Part shown: positions 6,683 to 14,045 of the stretch, piece after piece
Numbering within the stretch: the first letter of the stretch is position 1
Layout of the letters: every line of letters starts with the position of its first letter
Assembly: GCA_903927685.1 (NCBI GenBank)
Contig: CAIYOB010000407.1
Coordinates: 1 to 15,529 of the forward strand
DNA length: 15,529 bases
From: an uncultured Planctomycetaceae bacterium
GTDB taxonomy: Bacteria; Planctomycetota; Planctomycetia; Pirellulales; Pirellulaceae
Reading direction: 5' to 3'
Notes under the pieces: model-generated
Database searches by the model: none
What the model saw: only the letters and a program-made list of their open reading frames with translations
Told to the model about the DNA's origin: nothing
Position numbers and translations under genes: made by a program

Positions 6683-8002
6683 CTACGCCAAGTCCGCCAG
6701 CACGCCGTCGGCGCTCAGCTCGGGCTTGCCGAACGTGGTCAGGCGATGCTCAAAGGCGTGGGCCAAGGCCAAGTGCAAACGGTTGTGGGGCACGTTGGGG
6801 TACTTGAGCGAGCGGCCCATGCGGAAGCCAGGGGCACTGCCGACCAGCACGAACGGGATGTTGTCCAGCGTGTGCGAGTTGCCTTTGCCTAACTCATTGG
6901 TCCAGACGATCAGCGTATTGTCGAGCAGGCTGCCGGACCCGCCCGGTTCGGGCGTCTCTTGCAACTGCCGGACCAGGTACGCCAGCTGGTCGCAGAACCA
7001 GCGGTTGATCTTGGTCAGCTTGTCCTGGGATTCGGTCTTGCTGTCCGGATCGTGCGACAGCTCGTGGTGGTTCTCTTCGACGCCGATCCAGCGCATGCGG
7101 GCTTGGCCGACCGAGTTGGTGTACTGCAGGGTGGCCACCCGCGCCATGTCGTTCCGGAAGCCGTTCACCAACAGGTCGATCTGCATGCGGCTGAGCTGCG
7201 GCACGCTGTCGTTGGCGATCTTGACGCCGTCTTCCAGATCCGGCGGCTGCGGCCGCGCGGGGCTGGCGCTGTCGGCTTGCAGTTCCATTTCCACTTGCCG
7301 GACGAAGGTCTCGTGTTCCGCCAGCAACTGCTGATCTTCTTTGCTGATGGTCGAGCGGACCTTGCGGAGGTCTTCCTGAACGTCATCCAGGATGCTGCTC
7401 AAGCTCTCCCGGTCCTGCACCTGGCCGTACATCTTGGCCAGCATCTGGTAGGGATTGTCGACCGGGGCCAGGGGCTTGTTGGGACCCGCGTAAACCATTC
7501 GTGTCCAGGGGTCCGCGCGGCCGGGCACGGTCACGCCGAATTCGAGCGAGCCGAACCGGGTCCGCGATTCGGGGCGGCTTTGCAGGAAGTTCTTGATCTC
7601 CTGGTCGATCGAGATCCCGCTGGCCCAGCCGGCCGGCGTGTGCGAGCCGCCTTGGATATTGCCGGGGTACAGTTCGATGCCCGTCAGCAGGCAGCTCATC
7701 CCGCGCATGTGGCTGTCGCCGTCGCCGCGAACCTTGTTCGACACGCCCCGCAGGATCAACAGGCGGTCCCGAAACGGCTCCAGCGGCTGCAGGATCTCCT
7801 TCAACGCGAACGGGTCCCCCGTCTCGTCGGGCCAGAACCTGTCCGGCACAATCCCATTGGGACTGAACAGGATGATCAATCGCTGCTTGCGGGCCTGAGT
7901 GTCCGCCCAGCCCAAGCTGGGCAGGTTCCAGACAAATGGCAATGCGGCGGCGGTCAGGCCCAAGTCGCGAAGAAAACCGCGGCGAGTCGATTGGGTTGGC
8001 AT
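6683..8002 (-). CDS. DUF1552 protein exported by the Tat pathway
   Basis: A 439-residue protein with a twin-arginine signal ([11 protein letters not shown] at residues 5-15, hydrophobic stretch to about 33). The body shows DUF1552 features: [45 protein letters not shown] text around residue 190, and ENHHELSHD followed by [19 protein letters not shown] near the C-terminus. DUF1552 proteins occur almost only with DUF1592-type cytochromes in planctomycetes and relatives. The fold resembles the sulfatase/DUF1501 class of secreted metal-binding proteins, but no reaction has been established to my knowledge. Folding before export fits Tat. The start lies 24 bases after the DUF1592 stop, so they form an operon. 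GAGGAGACACTG precedes the ATG as RBS. Confidence 0.9.
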   Translation of the reverse strand: MPTQSTRRGFLRDLGLTAAALPFVWNLPSLGWADTQARKQRLIILFSPNGIVPDRFWPDETGDPFALKEILQPLEPFRDRLLILRGVSNKVRGDGDSHMRGMSCLLTGIELYPGNIQGGSHTPAGWASGISIDQEIKNFLQSRPESRTRFGSLEFGVTVPGRADPWTRMVYAGPNKPLAPVDNPYQMLAKMYGQVQDRESLSSILDDVQEDLRKVRSTISKEDQQLLAEHETFVRQVEMELQADSASPARPQPPDLEDGVKIANDSVPQLSRMQIDLLVNGFRNDMARVATLQYTNSVGQARMRWIGVEENHHELSHDPDSKTESQDKLTKINRWFCDQLAYLVRQLQETPEPGGSGSLLDNTLIVWTNELGKGNSHTLDNIPFVLVGSAPGFRMGRSLKYPNVPHNRLHLALAHAFEHRLTTFGKPELSADGVLADLA

Positions 8003-8026
8003 CAGTGTCTCCTCATACAGACCAGG

Positions 8027-10324
8027 CTACGGCGCCTGCAGCGCCGACGCTTTCAGGATCTCGATCAACAGTTTCTGGATATTAAACTCGGAGGCAACAA
8101 ATGCGGTTTTCAGGGCTTCCAGCCGCTCGTCGCCATACGCGCTCACCGGCTGCTTGACGATCTGGTGGAACAACTGTTCGACAAAACTGCGGTGGACTTC
8201 GTCGCTGCCGGCCAGAAACTCGGCCAGTTCACGAGCCCCGTGGAATTCGACTTCCTCCCCGGTCAACGTCCGGTAAGAGCCCGTCGCATCGATCGGCTTG
8301 TCGCGTTCGACGGCGCGGAATCGGCCGACGGCGTCGTAGTTCTCCAATGTGAATCCTAGTGGGTTGATCAGCCCGTGGCAATTCTGACACGCTTCGGCCT
8401 TGGTCTGCAGCGAGACTCGTTCGCGGGTGGTCAAGTTCGGGTTCGCGCCCTCGTCCTCCGGGGCCACGGCGATGGGCGGCGGCTTCAACGCCCGGCCCAG
8501 CACGCCGCGGACGAGGAACACGCCGCGGTGGATCGGCGAACTGGATTTGTGATAGGCCAAGCCCAGCATCAGATTGGGATGCGTCAGCAGGCCGGCCTGT
8601 CTCGCCGGATCGCACGCCACCTTGTGGAACCCATCCCCTGTCGGCGCTTCGAGTCCGTAGAACTTGGCCAGCCGCTGGTTCACGAACAGATAGTCCGCCA
8701 ACAGCAACTGGCGGAAGTCGGCGGCCGGACTCCAGACGACGTCGTCCAGGAACAGGTCCAGCGAGGTGAATGAATCCGAGGCCACATTCCGCTCGAACTC
8801 GGGGAACAACTGCTGGTCCTTGGACACGTCATAGGCTCGCTCGACGGGCAGCCATTTGGAGAAGAAGTAACGAAGTTTGGCGCGGGTTCGCGGATTGGCT
8901 AACATCCGCTCGGCCTGGGCCGCGACCTGCTCCGGCGTCCGCAACTGGCCTTGGGCCGCGGCCTGCAACAACGGCGGATCGGGCAGCGAGTCCCAGAGCC
9001 CGAACGACAGCCGCGACGCGACTTCATAGTCGTCCGGCGGCCCGCTGCCCAGGCCCAGGTACAGGAACCGCGGCGACTTGAGCGTCAGCAGCACGACTTT
9101 CTTGACCGCCGTCTCCAGTTCTTCCCCGTCTGCGAAGCGGCGTGCGACGAAGAACTCCTTCTGCTCGTCGGTCAACGGCCGGCGTAAGGCGCGTTCGACG
9201 AACCGGCAGCAGAACTCCTGCACCCGCTGGGCCCGATCCGGGGCGTCGTCCTTGCAGTTGGCCAGCGTGGACAAATTCTCGACGACGCGGCTTGCGATCT
9301 CCAGGGCGGCGTCGGTGGTTGCCTGGTCCCAGGCAGTGGACACGGACGCGCCGCGTTCGTAACCCACGCTGCTGTCGTCGGGGGGAAAGGGCGTATTGAC
9401 CACCAGTACCGGCGGGAACCAATTCGGCGACAGATTGCGGTCCGGAATCGCATCGCGGACCCGATGCGGCGGCTGCCAGTGCAGGGCGGCCGTCGCGCTC
9501 TTGCTTTGAAACTTCGAGTACTCCAGTCGGACCGGATACACGCGGCCGCCGACCAGCCAGATCGAGGCGACATGGTCGAGTTCGTCGCCCGACTTGACCC
9601 AGGCGTCGATCAGCGGCTGCTGCAGGTCGTTGACCCACAACCGGGCTGCGTTGTCGGCCTTCAAGCAGAATTCGTACTCGCCGGTCTCTTCAGCCAGCAC
9701 GCCGCCTTGCCATTGGATGGCGAACTCGTCCTTGCCGATCTTGTCGGGAACGGGACTCTCGCCGCCAAACTCAAAGGCGACCCGGGGATCGACCCGTTCG
9801 AGCACCTTTTTGTCGCCGCGCAGGTTGCGGGCGTTGTAGTACGTCCCTTTCAGGCCGCGCTGGTCGCCCCACGAGCCCTCGCCGGCGAATCCGCCGACCA
9901 GGTCGGCAACGGCGTTCAGGTACTGCCGCACCGTCAAATGGGCCAGCTCGATGCGGGGCGGCTTGTGCCGTGCCCGGTCGGCGTCGGAATAGAATGTGTC
10001 GAAGATGTACCGAGCGACTTGCCGGGCATCTTGGCCCACGCACTTTTCCGACTCGTCCTGCGGCATCGTGTCGTTGATGTACTTGGTCAGTTCCGGTAGC
10101 GATCGTCCGCCCGTCAGGGGCTCGTCGTACGCGCCGGCGACACCCTCGCCGCGCGGGCCGTGACAGGCGGCACACAGCGACTGGTACAGCTGCTGGCCGC
10201 TCGCAACCGGCTCGGCCGCCACAGCACCGGCGGGCAGCAAGACCGCGACAGCCAGCAACGCCGCCACGAGCGGCGAAAGGGACTCCGCGCTGGCGGTGAA
10301 GCGAGAGAAAGCTGCAAGAACCAT
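8027..10324 (-). CDS. Planctomycete cytochrome c-like protein with PA14-type and DUF1587/1595/1592/1588/1585 domains
   Basis: A 765-residue exported protein with a signal sequence about residues 1-37 (AALLAVAVLLPAGAVAA). An N-terminal c-type heme domain follows with CAACH at 51-55. Next come a DUF1587-like piece (ELAHLTVRQYLNAVADLV, 126-143) and a PA14/beta-sandwich segment (about 157-285, GTYYNARNL to ALHWQPP). The rest matches DUF1595 (about 365-425), DUF1592 (about 435-555), DUF1588 (about 577-675, containing a second CxxCH, CQNCH, at 646-650) and DUF1585 (about 690-760). Two CxxCH motifs suggest two covalent hemes. PA14 domains often bind carbohydrate, so a periplasmic redox role on sugar polymers is plausible but unproven. 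GGAGG lies 5 bases before the ATG. It is followed closely by the DUF1552 gene. Confidence 0.9.
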   Translation of the reverse strand: MVLAAFSRFTASAESLSPLVAALLAVAVLLPAGAVAAEPVASGQQLYQSLCAACHGPRGEGVAGAYDEPLTGGRSLPELTKYINDTMPQDESEKCVGQDARQVARYIFDTFYSDADRARHKPPRIELAHLTVRQYLNAVADLVGGFAGEGSWGDQRGLKGTYYNARNLRGDKKVLERVDPRVAFEFGGESPVPDKIGKDEFAIQWQGGVLAEETGEYEFCLKADNAARLWVNDLQQPLIDAWVKSGDELDHVASIWLVGGRVYPVRLEYSKFQSKSATAALHWQPPHRVRDAIPDRNLSPNWFPPVLVVNTPFPPDDSSVGYERGASVSTAWDQATTDAALEIASRVVENLSTLANCKDDAPDRAQRVQEFCCRFVERALRRPLTDEQKEFFVARRFADGEELETAVKKVVLLTLKSPRFLYLGLGSGPPDDYEVASRLSFGLWDSLPDPPLLQAAAQGQLRTPEQVAAQAERMLANPRTRAKLRYFFSKWLPVERAYDVSKDQQLFPEFERNVASDSFTSLDLFLDDVVWSPAADFRQLLLADYLFVNQRLAKFYGLEAPTGDGFHKVACDPARQAGLLTHPNLMLGLAYHKSSSPIHRGVFLVRGVLGRALKPPPIAVAPEDEGANPNLTTRERVSLQTKAEACQNCHGLINPLGFTLENYDAVGRFRAVERDKPIDATGSYRTLTGEEVEFHGARELAEFLAGSDEVHRSFVEQLFHQIVKQPVSAYGDERLEALKTAFVASEFNIQKLLIEILKASALQAP

Positions 10325-10366
10325 GACAACCTCCGGCCTTGGGGAACTGCGTCACCTTCTGTCGTC

Positions 10367-10464
10367 GGAGTTCACGCATCAGCGTGTCCTCGTTGGAGTT
10401 CACGCTTCAGCGTGTCTTTTTTTTCATGGCTTGCGCCCCACACGCTCAAGCGTGAACTCCAACG
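10367..10464. repeat. REP-like palindrome cluster: two direct copies and one inverted copy
   Basis: Units at 10367-10388 and 10395-10416 share GGAGTTCACGC(A/T)TCAGCGTGTC. Each contains the short palindrome CACGC-N4-GCGTG and they start 28 bases apart. A third copy at 10440-10464 is inverted and matches the reverse complement of unit 2 over about 24 bases with one central mismatch. Units 2 and 3 can thus fold into one long hairpin whose loop contains T8 (10417-10424) and GCGCCCC. The unit-2 hairpin plus the T-run also looks like a weak plus-strand terminator. Dispersed intergenic palindromes of this type are known from planctomycete genomes and are usually attributed to RAYT transposases; no RAYT gene is in the window. 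Confidence 0.75.
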
Positions 10465-10503
10465 TCTATCCCTGCATTTGACGATTTCGTCTTGCCCGGC
10501 GGG

Positions 10504-11274
10504 CTACTTGACCACCGTAGGCTCCGACACCCGCTCGCTGGCCACTTCCTGCAGTTCGCGGATCCAGATGTTGCGGAACCGCACCGGGTTGCCGTGATAC
10601 TGCAAGCTGATCGGGCCCTTGTCGGGGTGCGGCTTGTATTCGGGCGCCCGATGGAACGGTGTGTCGCCCAACAATTGGAAGTTGTTCTGGACCACCACGC
10701 CGTTGTGCAGCACAGTGATGAACGCCGGACTGACCAGCTTGCCTTCGGCGTCGAATCGGGGACCCTTCCAGATGATGTCGTACGTCTGCCACTCGCCCGG
10801 CTTGCGGCACGCATTCACCAGCGGCGGATGTTGTTTGTAAATCGCCGCGCACTGGCCGTCGAAGTAGGTCTTGTTGTCGTACGAGTCGAGGACTTGGACC
10901 TCGTAGATGCCCATCAGGAACACGCCGCTATTGCTGCGGCCCTGGCTGCTGCCCTTGACCTCGGTCGCGGACGCCCATTCCACGTGCAGTTGGCAATCGC
11001 CAAACACGTCCTTGGTGGTCGGAGCCCCCTTGGCCGCTTCGACATAGCCGTCCTTGACGATCCATTCTTCGGCGTTGTTCCATTTCGACATGTCCTTGCC
11101 GTCGAACAGCACCACGGCATCGGACGGCGGGCCGCCCGGCGGGCCCGGATCGATCACGGCGGGCTCGGCCCATTGAATGCCGGTCAGGTATTCCGCACCC
11201 GACACGCGCTCGCTGGACGCGGCGCACAGAAACGCAGCCACCAGCATGGCCGCAACGAACGTGGACTTGCTCAC
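10504..11274 (-). CDS. DUF1080 (3-keto-disaccharide hydrolase family) secreted protein
   Basis: A 256-residue protein with a signal peptide ([19 protein letters not shown], then SGAEYL) and a concanavalin-like jelly roll. Motifs are [63 protein letters not shown] and [22 protein letters not shown], the classic DUF1080 run. Some members hydrolyse 3-keto-glycosides, which fits a sugar-oxidising periplasmic pathway with the downstream cytochrome-type protein; that link is inference. I chose GTG 11274 because AAGGAG lies 7 bases upstream and the hydrophobic signal then starts near residue 4. An ATG at 11310 has no such support. The gene opens the DUF1080 / DUF1592 / DUF1552 group, with the REP cluster in the 179-base gap to the next gene. 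Confidence 0.88.
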   Translation of the reverse strand: MSKSTFVAAMLVAAFLCAASSERVSGAEYLTGIQWAEPAVIDPGPPGGPPSDAVVLFDGKDMSKWNNAEEWIVKDGYVEAAKGAPTTKDVFGDCQLHVEWASATEVKGSSQGRSNSGVFLMGIYEVQVLDSYDNKTYFDGQCAAIYKQHPPLVNACRKPGEWQTYDIIWKGPRFDAEGKLVSPAFITVLHNGVVVQNNFQLLGDTPFHRAPEYKPHPDKGPISLQYHGNPVRFRNIWIRELQEVASERVSEPTVVK

Positions 11275-11342
11275 AGCTTCTCTCCTTAGCCTTGGAAATG
11301 AAGAAAACACGGTGTGAAATCAGGCAGATACACGGTCTAGCG

Positions 11343-11370
11343 AGTATGGCAAAAAAACGGGCAAAGTCAA
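11343..11370 (-). promoter_or_regulatory. Candidate sigma70-type promoter of the DUF1080 gene
   Basis: On the minus strand TTGACT (11370-11365) is followed after 16 bases, including a T7 run, by CATACT (11348-11343). These match the -35 and -10 consensus at five and four of six positions. The GTG start lies about 70 bases downstream with a clear RBS. Position and local A+T richness support the call; no expression data are available. Confidence 0.45.
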
Positions 11371-11422
11371 TTGCCGCAGGTGGCCGGTTAGTGCAACGTC
11401 AAGGCCAAGGCATAGGGGGCGT

Positions 11423-11444
11423 GCCACTGGCTCCGCCAGTGTGC
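11423..11444. repeat. Second REP-like palindrome (CCACTGGC/GCCAGTG hairpin)
   Basis: CACTGGC (11425-11431) and GCCAGTG (11435-11441) form a perfect 7-bp stem with a TCC loop, flanked by GTGC and TGC. It lies just past the stop of the tcmP remnant. Hairpins of this sequence are, from memory, common between planctomycete genes, so it is probably a REP/RAYT-type element of another family than the one at 10367. It could also serve as a 3' hairpin for the minus-strand operon, although no T-run follows. Confidence 0.5.
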
Positions 11445-11459
11445 GAACCCTGGGCGAGT

Positions 11460-11967
11460 TCACGCTGGCCCCACCCAATCCAAGCGGTTGTCCTCGTCCA
11501 GGTGCGGCACACGTTGTCCCGGTTTCTTTCCCCGAACGGCTAGGAGGCCCTTCTTTTCCCAGTCCTTGATCCATTCCTTCAGATCGCGGTCCCAGACAAG
11601 CGGTTTCGCCAATGCCAAGGCCCAGGCATCGTCGTACAACATAGTCCGTCGATCCTGAAGCAAACGCTGAACTCCATCCTTCGCTCGCGTCAAGTAACGA
11701 TCCCGCAGATCGCCATACCGGTTTGACTCGTATTTCACCTCGCTGCCGAATAGCTCCTTCTGATGGCTCTTCCGTTCCCGCTGCCGCTGCTGGGCGTCTG
11801 CCCTCGCTTTTTCCATGACCTCCATCGCTCGCTTTTCCACGTCCTTGAAGACCTCGACACCCTTGCGGTTGCGAGTTGCATAAATCAGGTGAAAGTATGT
11901 CCTGGCTGAGAATGTAGTGCTTGACGAGGGTCTGTTCTCGCCCCACGTACAGATCCGGATCATTCAT
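11460..11967 (-). pseudogene. tcmP: Three-Cys-motif partner protein, central part deleted
   Basis: From ATG 11967 the first frame gives MNDPDLYVGREQTLVKHYIL, the typical opening of TcmP proteins. About 20 codons later homology jumps to a different frame reading TYFHLIYATRNRKGVEVFK, then KSHQKELFGSEVKYESN, LLQDRRTMLYDDAWALAL and KEWIKDWEKKGLL to the stop at 11460. That is the C-terminal third, with the winged-helix-like tail. Intact members have roughly 350-400 residues, so about 180-200 central residues and the frame are lost at about 11900. The ATG overlaps the stop of the DUF5131 gene (ATGA), the coupling expected for these partners. TcmP's activity is not established. An ATG at 11963 opens the C-terminal frame and could yield a 167-residue product. 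Confidence 0.82.
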
Positions 11968-12773
11968 GATGTCAACTCCGGCAAGTATGCGGCCTCGATT
12001 TCTGCCGCGAGCCCCAGTCGCTGCCCCGCCCCCAACACGACTACGGTTGGTCGCGGCGGCAACTCATCGTGGGTGCGACCTGCCAACAGCCGGCCAGTTT
12101 CCGCCTTGCGAACCCCGCCCCACTGCTTGAAGAAGAACGGGATACCTGCAAGTAGGCACTGATCGCGGATCGATCGGACCCAGGATTCCTGCATCGGGCG
12201 GGCACCGGCACCGCTCTCGCCGCCAACGATCACCCAGCCGATGCCCCGCAGGTCCAGCTGCCCCAAGTCTTCAAGCAGCGGCTCAATGGACAGGAAACGC
12301 ATGCCCGCGGGCGATTGCCGAAGGTGCTCGATGCGCGGCAAGCCATGCCTACGGTTCTCGACGCTGACCCCCCACCATACTTGCGACAGCGATGCGGCAA
12401 ACGCCAAGCGGGTTCGCAGTAGATCGCGCATCCGTTCAGACCGCTTTGTCAGAACCTGAAACGTGTGCCAGTTCGCCCGTTCCATCACGCGGGTCACCGC
12501 CTCGACGTAGTCGTCCGGGACGCCTTCGTGGAACAGGTCGCTCATCGAATTGACGAACACCATCCTGGGCTGCGGCCAGCGGAGCGGCTCAGCCAACTTC
12601 TCCGGGACAAGCCGGAGATCGAATCCCTGCTCGTAGGGGTGCCCGGGGACGCCGCGAAAACGTTCAGCGAAAGTCTCCGCATAGCAGTGGGCGCAGCCCG
12701 GACTGACTTTGGTACATCCCCGGACAGGATTCCACGTCGCGTCAGTCCATTCGATCTTGGATTTGTCACTCAT
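11964..12773 (-). CDS. DUF5131 (phage Gp37/Gp68 family) three-Cys-motif protein
   Basis: A 269-residue protein that starts MSDKSKIEWTDATWNPVRGC and carries the three-cysteine motif C20-x6-C27-x2-C30 (CTKVSPGCAHCYA). Further family blocks are MVFVNSMSDLFHE, NWHTFQVLTKRSERM, VWWGVSVENRRHG, RFLSIEPLLEDLG, WVIVGGESGAGARPM and GIPFFFKQWGG. The family is found in phages and in bacterial accessory islands, nearly always beside TcmP. The Cys cluster and TIM-barrel-like blocks suggest an Fe-S/radical-SAM-like enzyme, but the reaction is unproven. Length and motifs look complete. AGGAGAGAGGG lies just upstream. Its stop overlaps the tcmP start by four bases. The natural partner is broken, so activity may be lost or changed. 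Confidence 0.88.
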   Translation of the reverse strand: MSDKSKIEWTDATWNPVRGCTKVSPGCAHCYAETFAERFRGVPGHPYEQGFDLRLVPEKLAEPLRWPQPRMVFVNSMSDLFHEGVPDDYVEAVTRVMERANWHTFQVLTKRSERMRDLLRTRLAFAASLSQVWWGVSVENRRHGLPRIEHLRQSPAGMRFLSIEPLLEDLGQLDLRGIGWVIVGGESGAGARPMQESWVRSIRDQCLLAGIPFFFKQWGGVRKAETGRLLAGRTHDELPPRPTVVVLGAGQRLGLAAEIEAAYLPELTS

Positions 12774-12787
12774 GAGTTCCCTCTCTC

Positions 12788-12927
12788 CTACGCCAACAAG
12801 GGCTTATTGTCAATCGCCTGTTTCGTCCGCACGATCGCGTGCGCAACCGTCACCCGTAACCCCCACTGGCCAACAGGTGGTGTTCGATGGCATCCTCGAA
12901 AGCGATGTCGCGATGGTCGGTTGGCAT
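12788..12927 (-). pseudogene. hsdR: Type I restriction subunit HsdR remnant (N-terminal stub plus short out-of-frame tail)
   Basis: ATG 12927 opens MPTDHRDIAFEDAIEHHLL and stops at 12850 after 25 codons. This matches the start of one HsdR group (typically M..D..E..FE.AIE.HL...GGY.kGd), where the helicase/endonuclease polypeptide continues for about 1000 residues. Directly after, in the -1 frame, VTVAHAIVRTKQAIDNKPL runs to a TAG at 12788, 14 bases before the DUF5131 ATG. I infer this is the old C-terminus of hsdR or of another lost operon gene. The stub starts 22 bases after the DUF91 stop, a normal operon spacing. The nuclease motif, DEAD-box and helicase motifs are all gone, so no restriction activity can come from here. 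Identification of the 25-residue stub is by eye. Confidence 0.6.
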
Positions 12928-12949
12928 CTTTCAACTCGTTGCGAGTGCG

Positions 12950-14008
12950 TCAGGGCGATTTTTCGTAGCTGATTTCCGTCGCAGAAAAAAACTGTTTCAA
13001 GAGGTCGATCGCCTGGAGCGTTCGATGGCCCCATTGGTTTGTGAAGGCATAAGTTCGGTTCTCCGTCCGGATCAGTTCGTCGTCATCCACGAAGTAACGT
13101 CGGGGATCAAACCGCCTCCCCTCGCCTTCGGCCTTTGCGGCGGCCGACCGCATGAACTCTTCCGCGCCGACGACGCCATCGACCGCACGGAACATGGTCG
13201 TCTTCCTCCAATCCACCACATCCATGATCGCCTCGGGGCTGACTCCTTTTTGGCAGAGGTGCTTCACGACAGCGAAGATTGCGTTCCGCTTCCACATGCG
13301 CTCGATTTTCTTTCCGTCCAGCGTAAGGTCGTACCTGGTGAAGTCTGGGCCGGATGTTCGAGCCTTGCGCTCTTGCCTTTGTTTTTCCTTGATCTGGACG
13401 CGGTAATCTTCCACCTCCGGCAGGGGTATGATCTGCTGGACGTCCAGCAAGATTCGCTCGCCGTCCCGATACGGTTTGACCCGTACACACCGAATGACGA
13501 GGTCACGGTCGTTGAGCCACATCACTGCGGTCGTCAGTTCTTTCGAGAACTCGGCCGACACCAGCACGATCCGGACATCCTGGGCGAACTCGTCCTCGTT
13601 GGGCTCCTCCCAGCCCAAATGCTCCAGGATTGTCGCTTCAGGGTCGTCGTCCTTTCCGAGTTTCCGCAGGTAGTTGCGGAAGATTTCGACAGCGGCCTCG
13701 AACGTCATGGTCGAAACCATCGCTGCATAGCGGATGGCCTGCAACTCCATGTGTCCGCCATCCTCCGTGCGTTTCAGCTCGATCACCACCAGATTGGCTT
13801 CTTTGTCGATGCCAAGCAGGTCGATCCGTCGTCGGCTGTCCTGCCAATCGCCAAACTCCTCGGCGATGATCAGCGTATCGGGGGAGACCACCTCGACTTG
13901 TTCCCGCAGAAGACGCTGCAGGTCGCCACGCTCACTGACGCCCAGGTCGGCAAATCTCGTTTCCACGATTTCGCGGATGCTGTCCTTGGTGAGTTCATAG
14001 ATTGCCAT
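12950..14008 (-). CDS. DUF91 / NucS-like PD-(D/E)xK nuclease-domain protein
   Basis: A 352-residue protein. Residues about 27-110 form a restriction-nuclease-like core: LIIAEEFGDW (Glu50/Glu51), RRIDLLGID (Asp63), VVIELKR (Glu77, Lys79) and GGHMELQAIRYA. That is the E-D-ExK set of the NucS/DUF91 group of single-strand or branched-DNA nucleases. The middle (EEPNEDEFAQDVRIVLVS, then DVQQIIPLPEVEDY) is conserved in island-borne members, and the C-terminus resembles a small DNA- or protein-binding domain. The gene sits 37 bases after hsdS, with GGAG 10 bases before the ATG, and before the hsdR stub, so it belongs to the R-M operon. It may be an accessory nuclease of the island; substrate and partner are unknown. 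Catalytic residues look intact. Confidence 0.82.
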   Translation of the reverse strand: MAIYELTKDSIREIVETRFADLGVSERGDLQRLLREQVEVVSPDTLIIAEEFGDWQDSRRRIDLLGIDKEANLVVIELKRTEDGGHMELQAIRYAAMVSTMTFEAAVEIFRNYLRKLGKDDDPEATILEHLGWEEPNEDEFAQDVRIVLVSAEFSKELTTAVMWLNDRDLVIRCVRVKPYRDGERILLDVQQIIPLPEVEDYRVQIKEKQRQERKARTSGPDFTRYDLTLDGKKIERMWKRNAIFAVVKHLCQKGVSPEAIMDVVDWRKTTMFRAVDGVVGAEEFMRSAAAKAEGEGRRFDPRRYFVDDDELIRTENRTYAFTNQWGHRTLQAIDLLKQFFSATEISYEKSP

Positions 14009-14045
14009 GATTCACAGTCTCCAATGCGCAGGTGAAAGGCAGTCG

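Noticed and set aside
6959..8359. 466-codon plus-strand open frame
   Set aside because: It is antisense to the DUF1552 and DUF1592-type genes, with no motif of its own and no RBS support.
10367..10464. Possible CRISPR array
   Set aside because: There are only two direct copies 28 bases apart, each palindromic, plus one inverted copy, with a 6-base gap and no unique spacers. This fits REP elements.
12887..14035. 382-codon plus-strand open frame
   Set aside because: It lies opposite the DUF91 nuclease gene, whose motifs and operon context are convincing.
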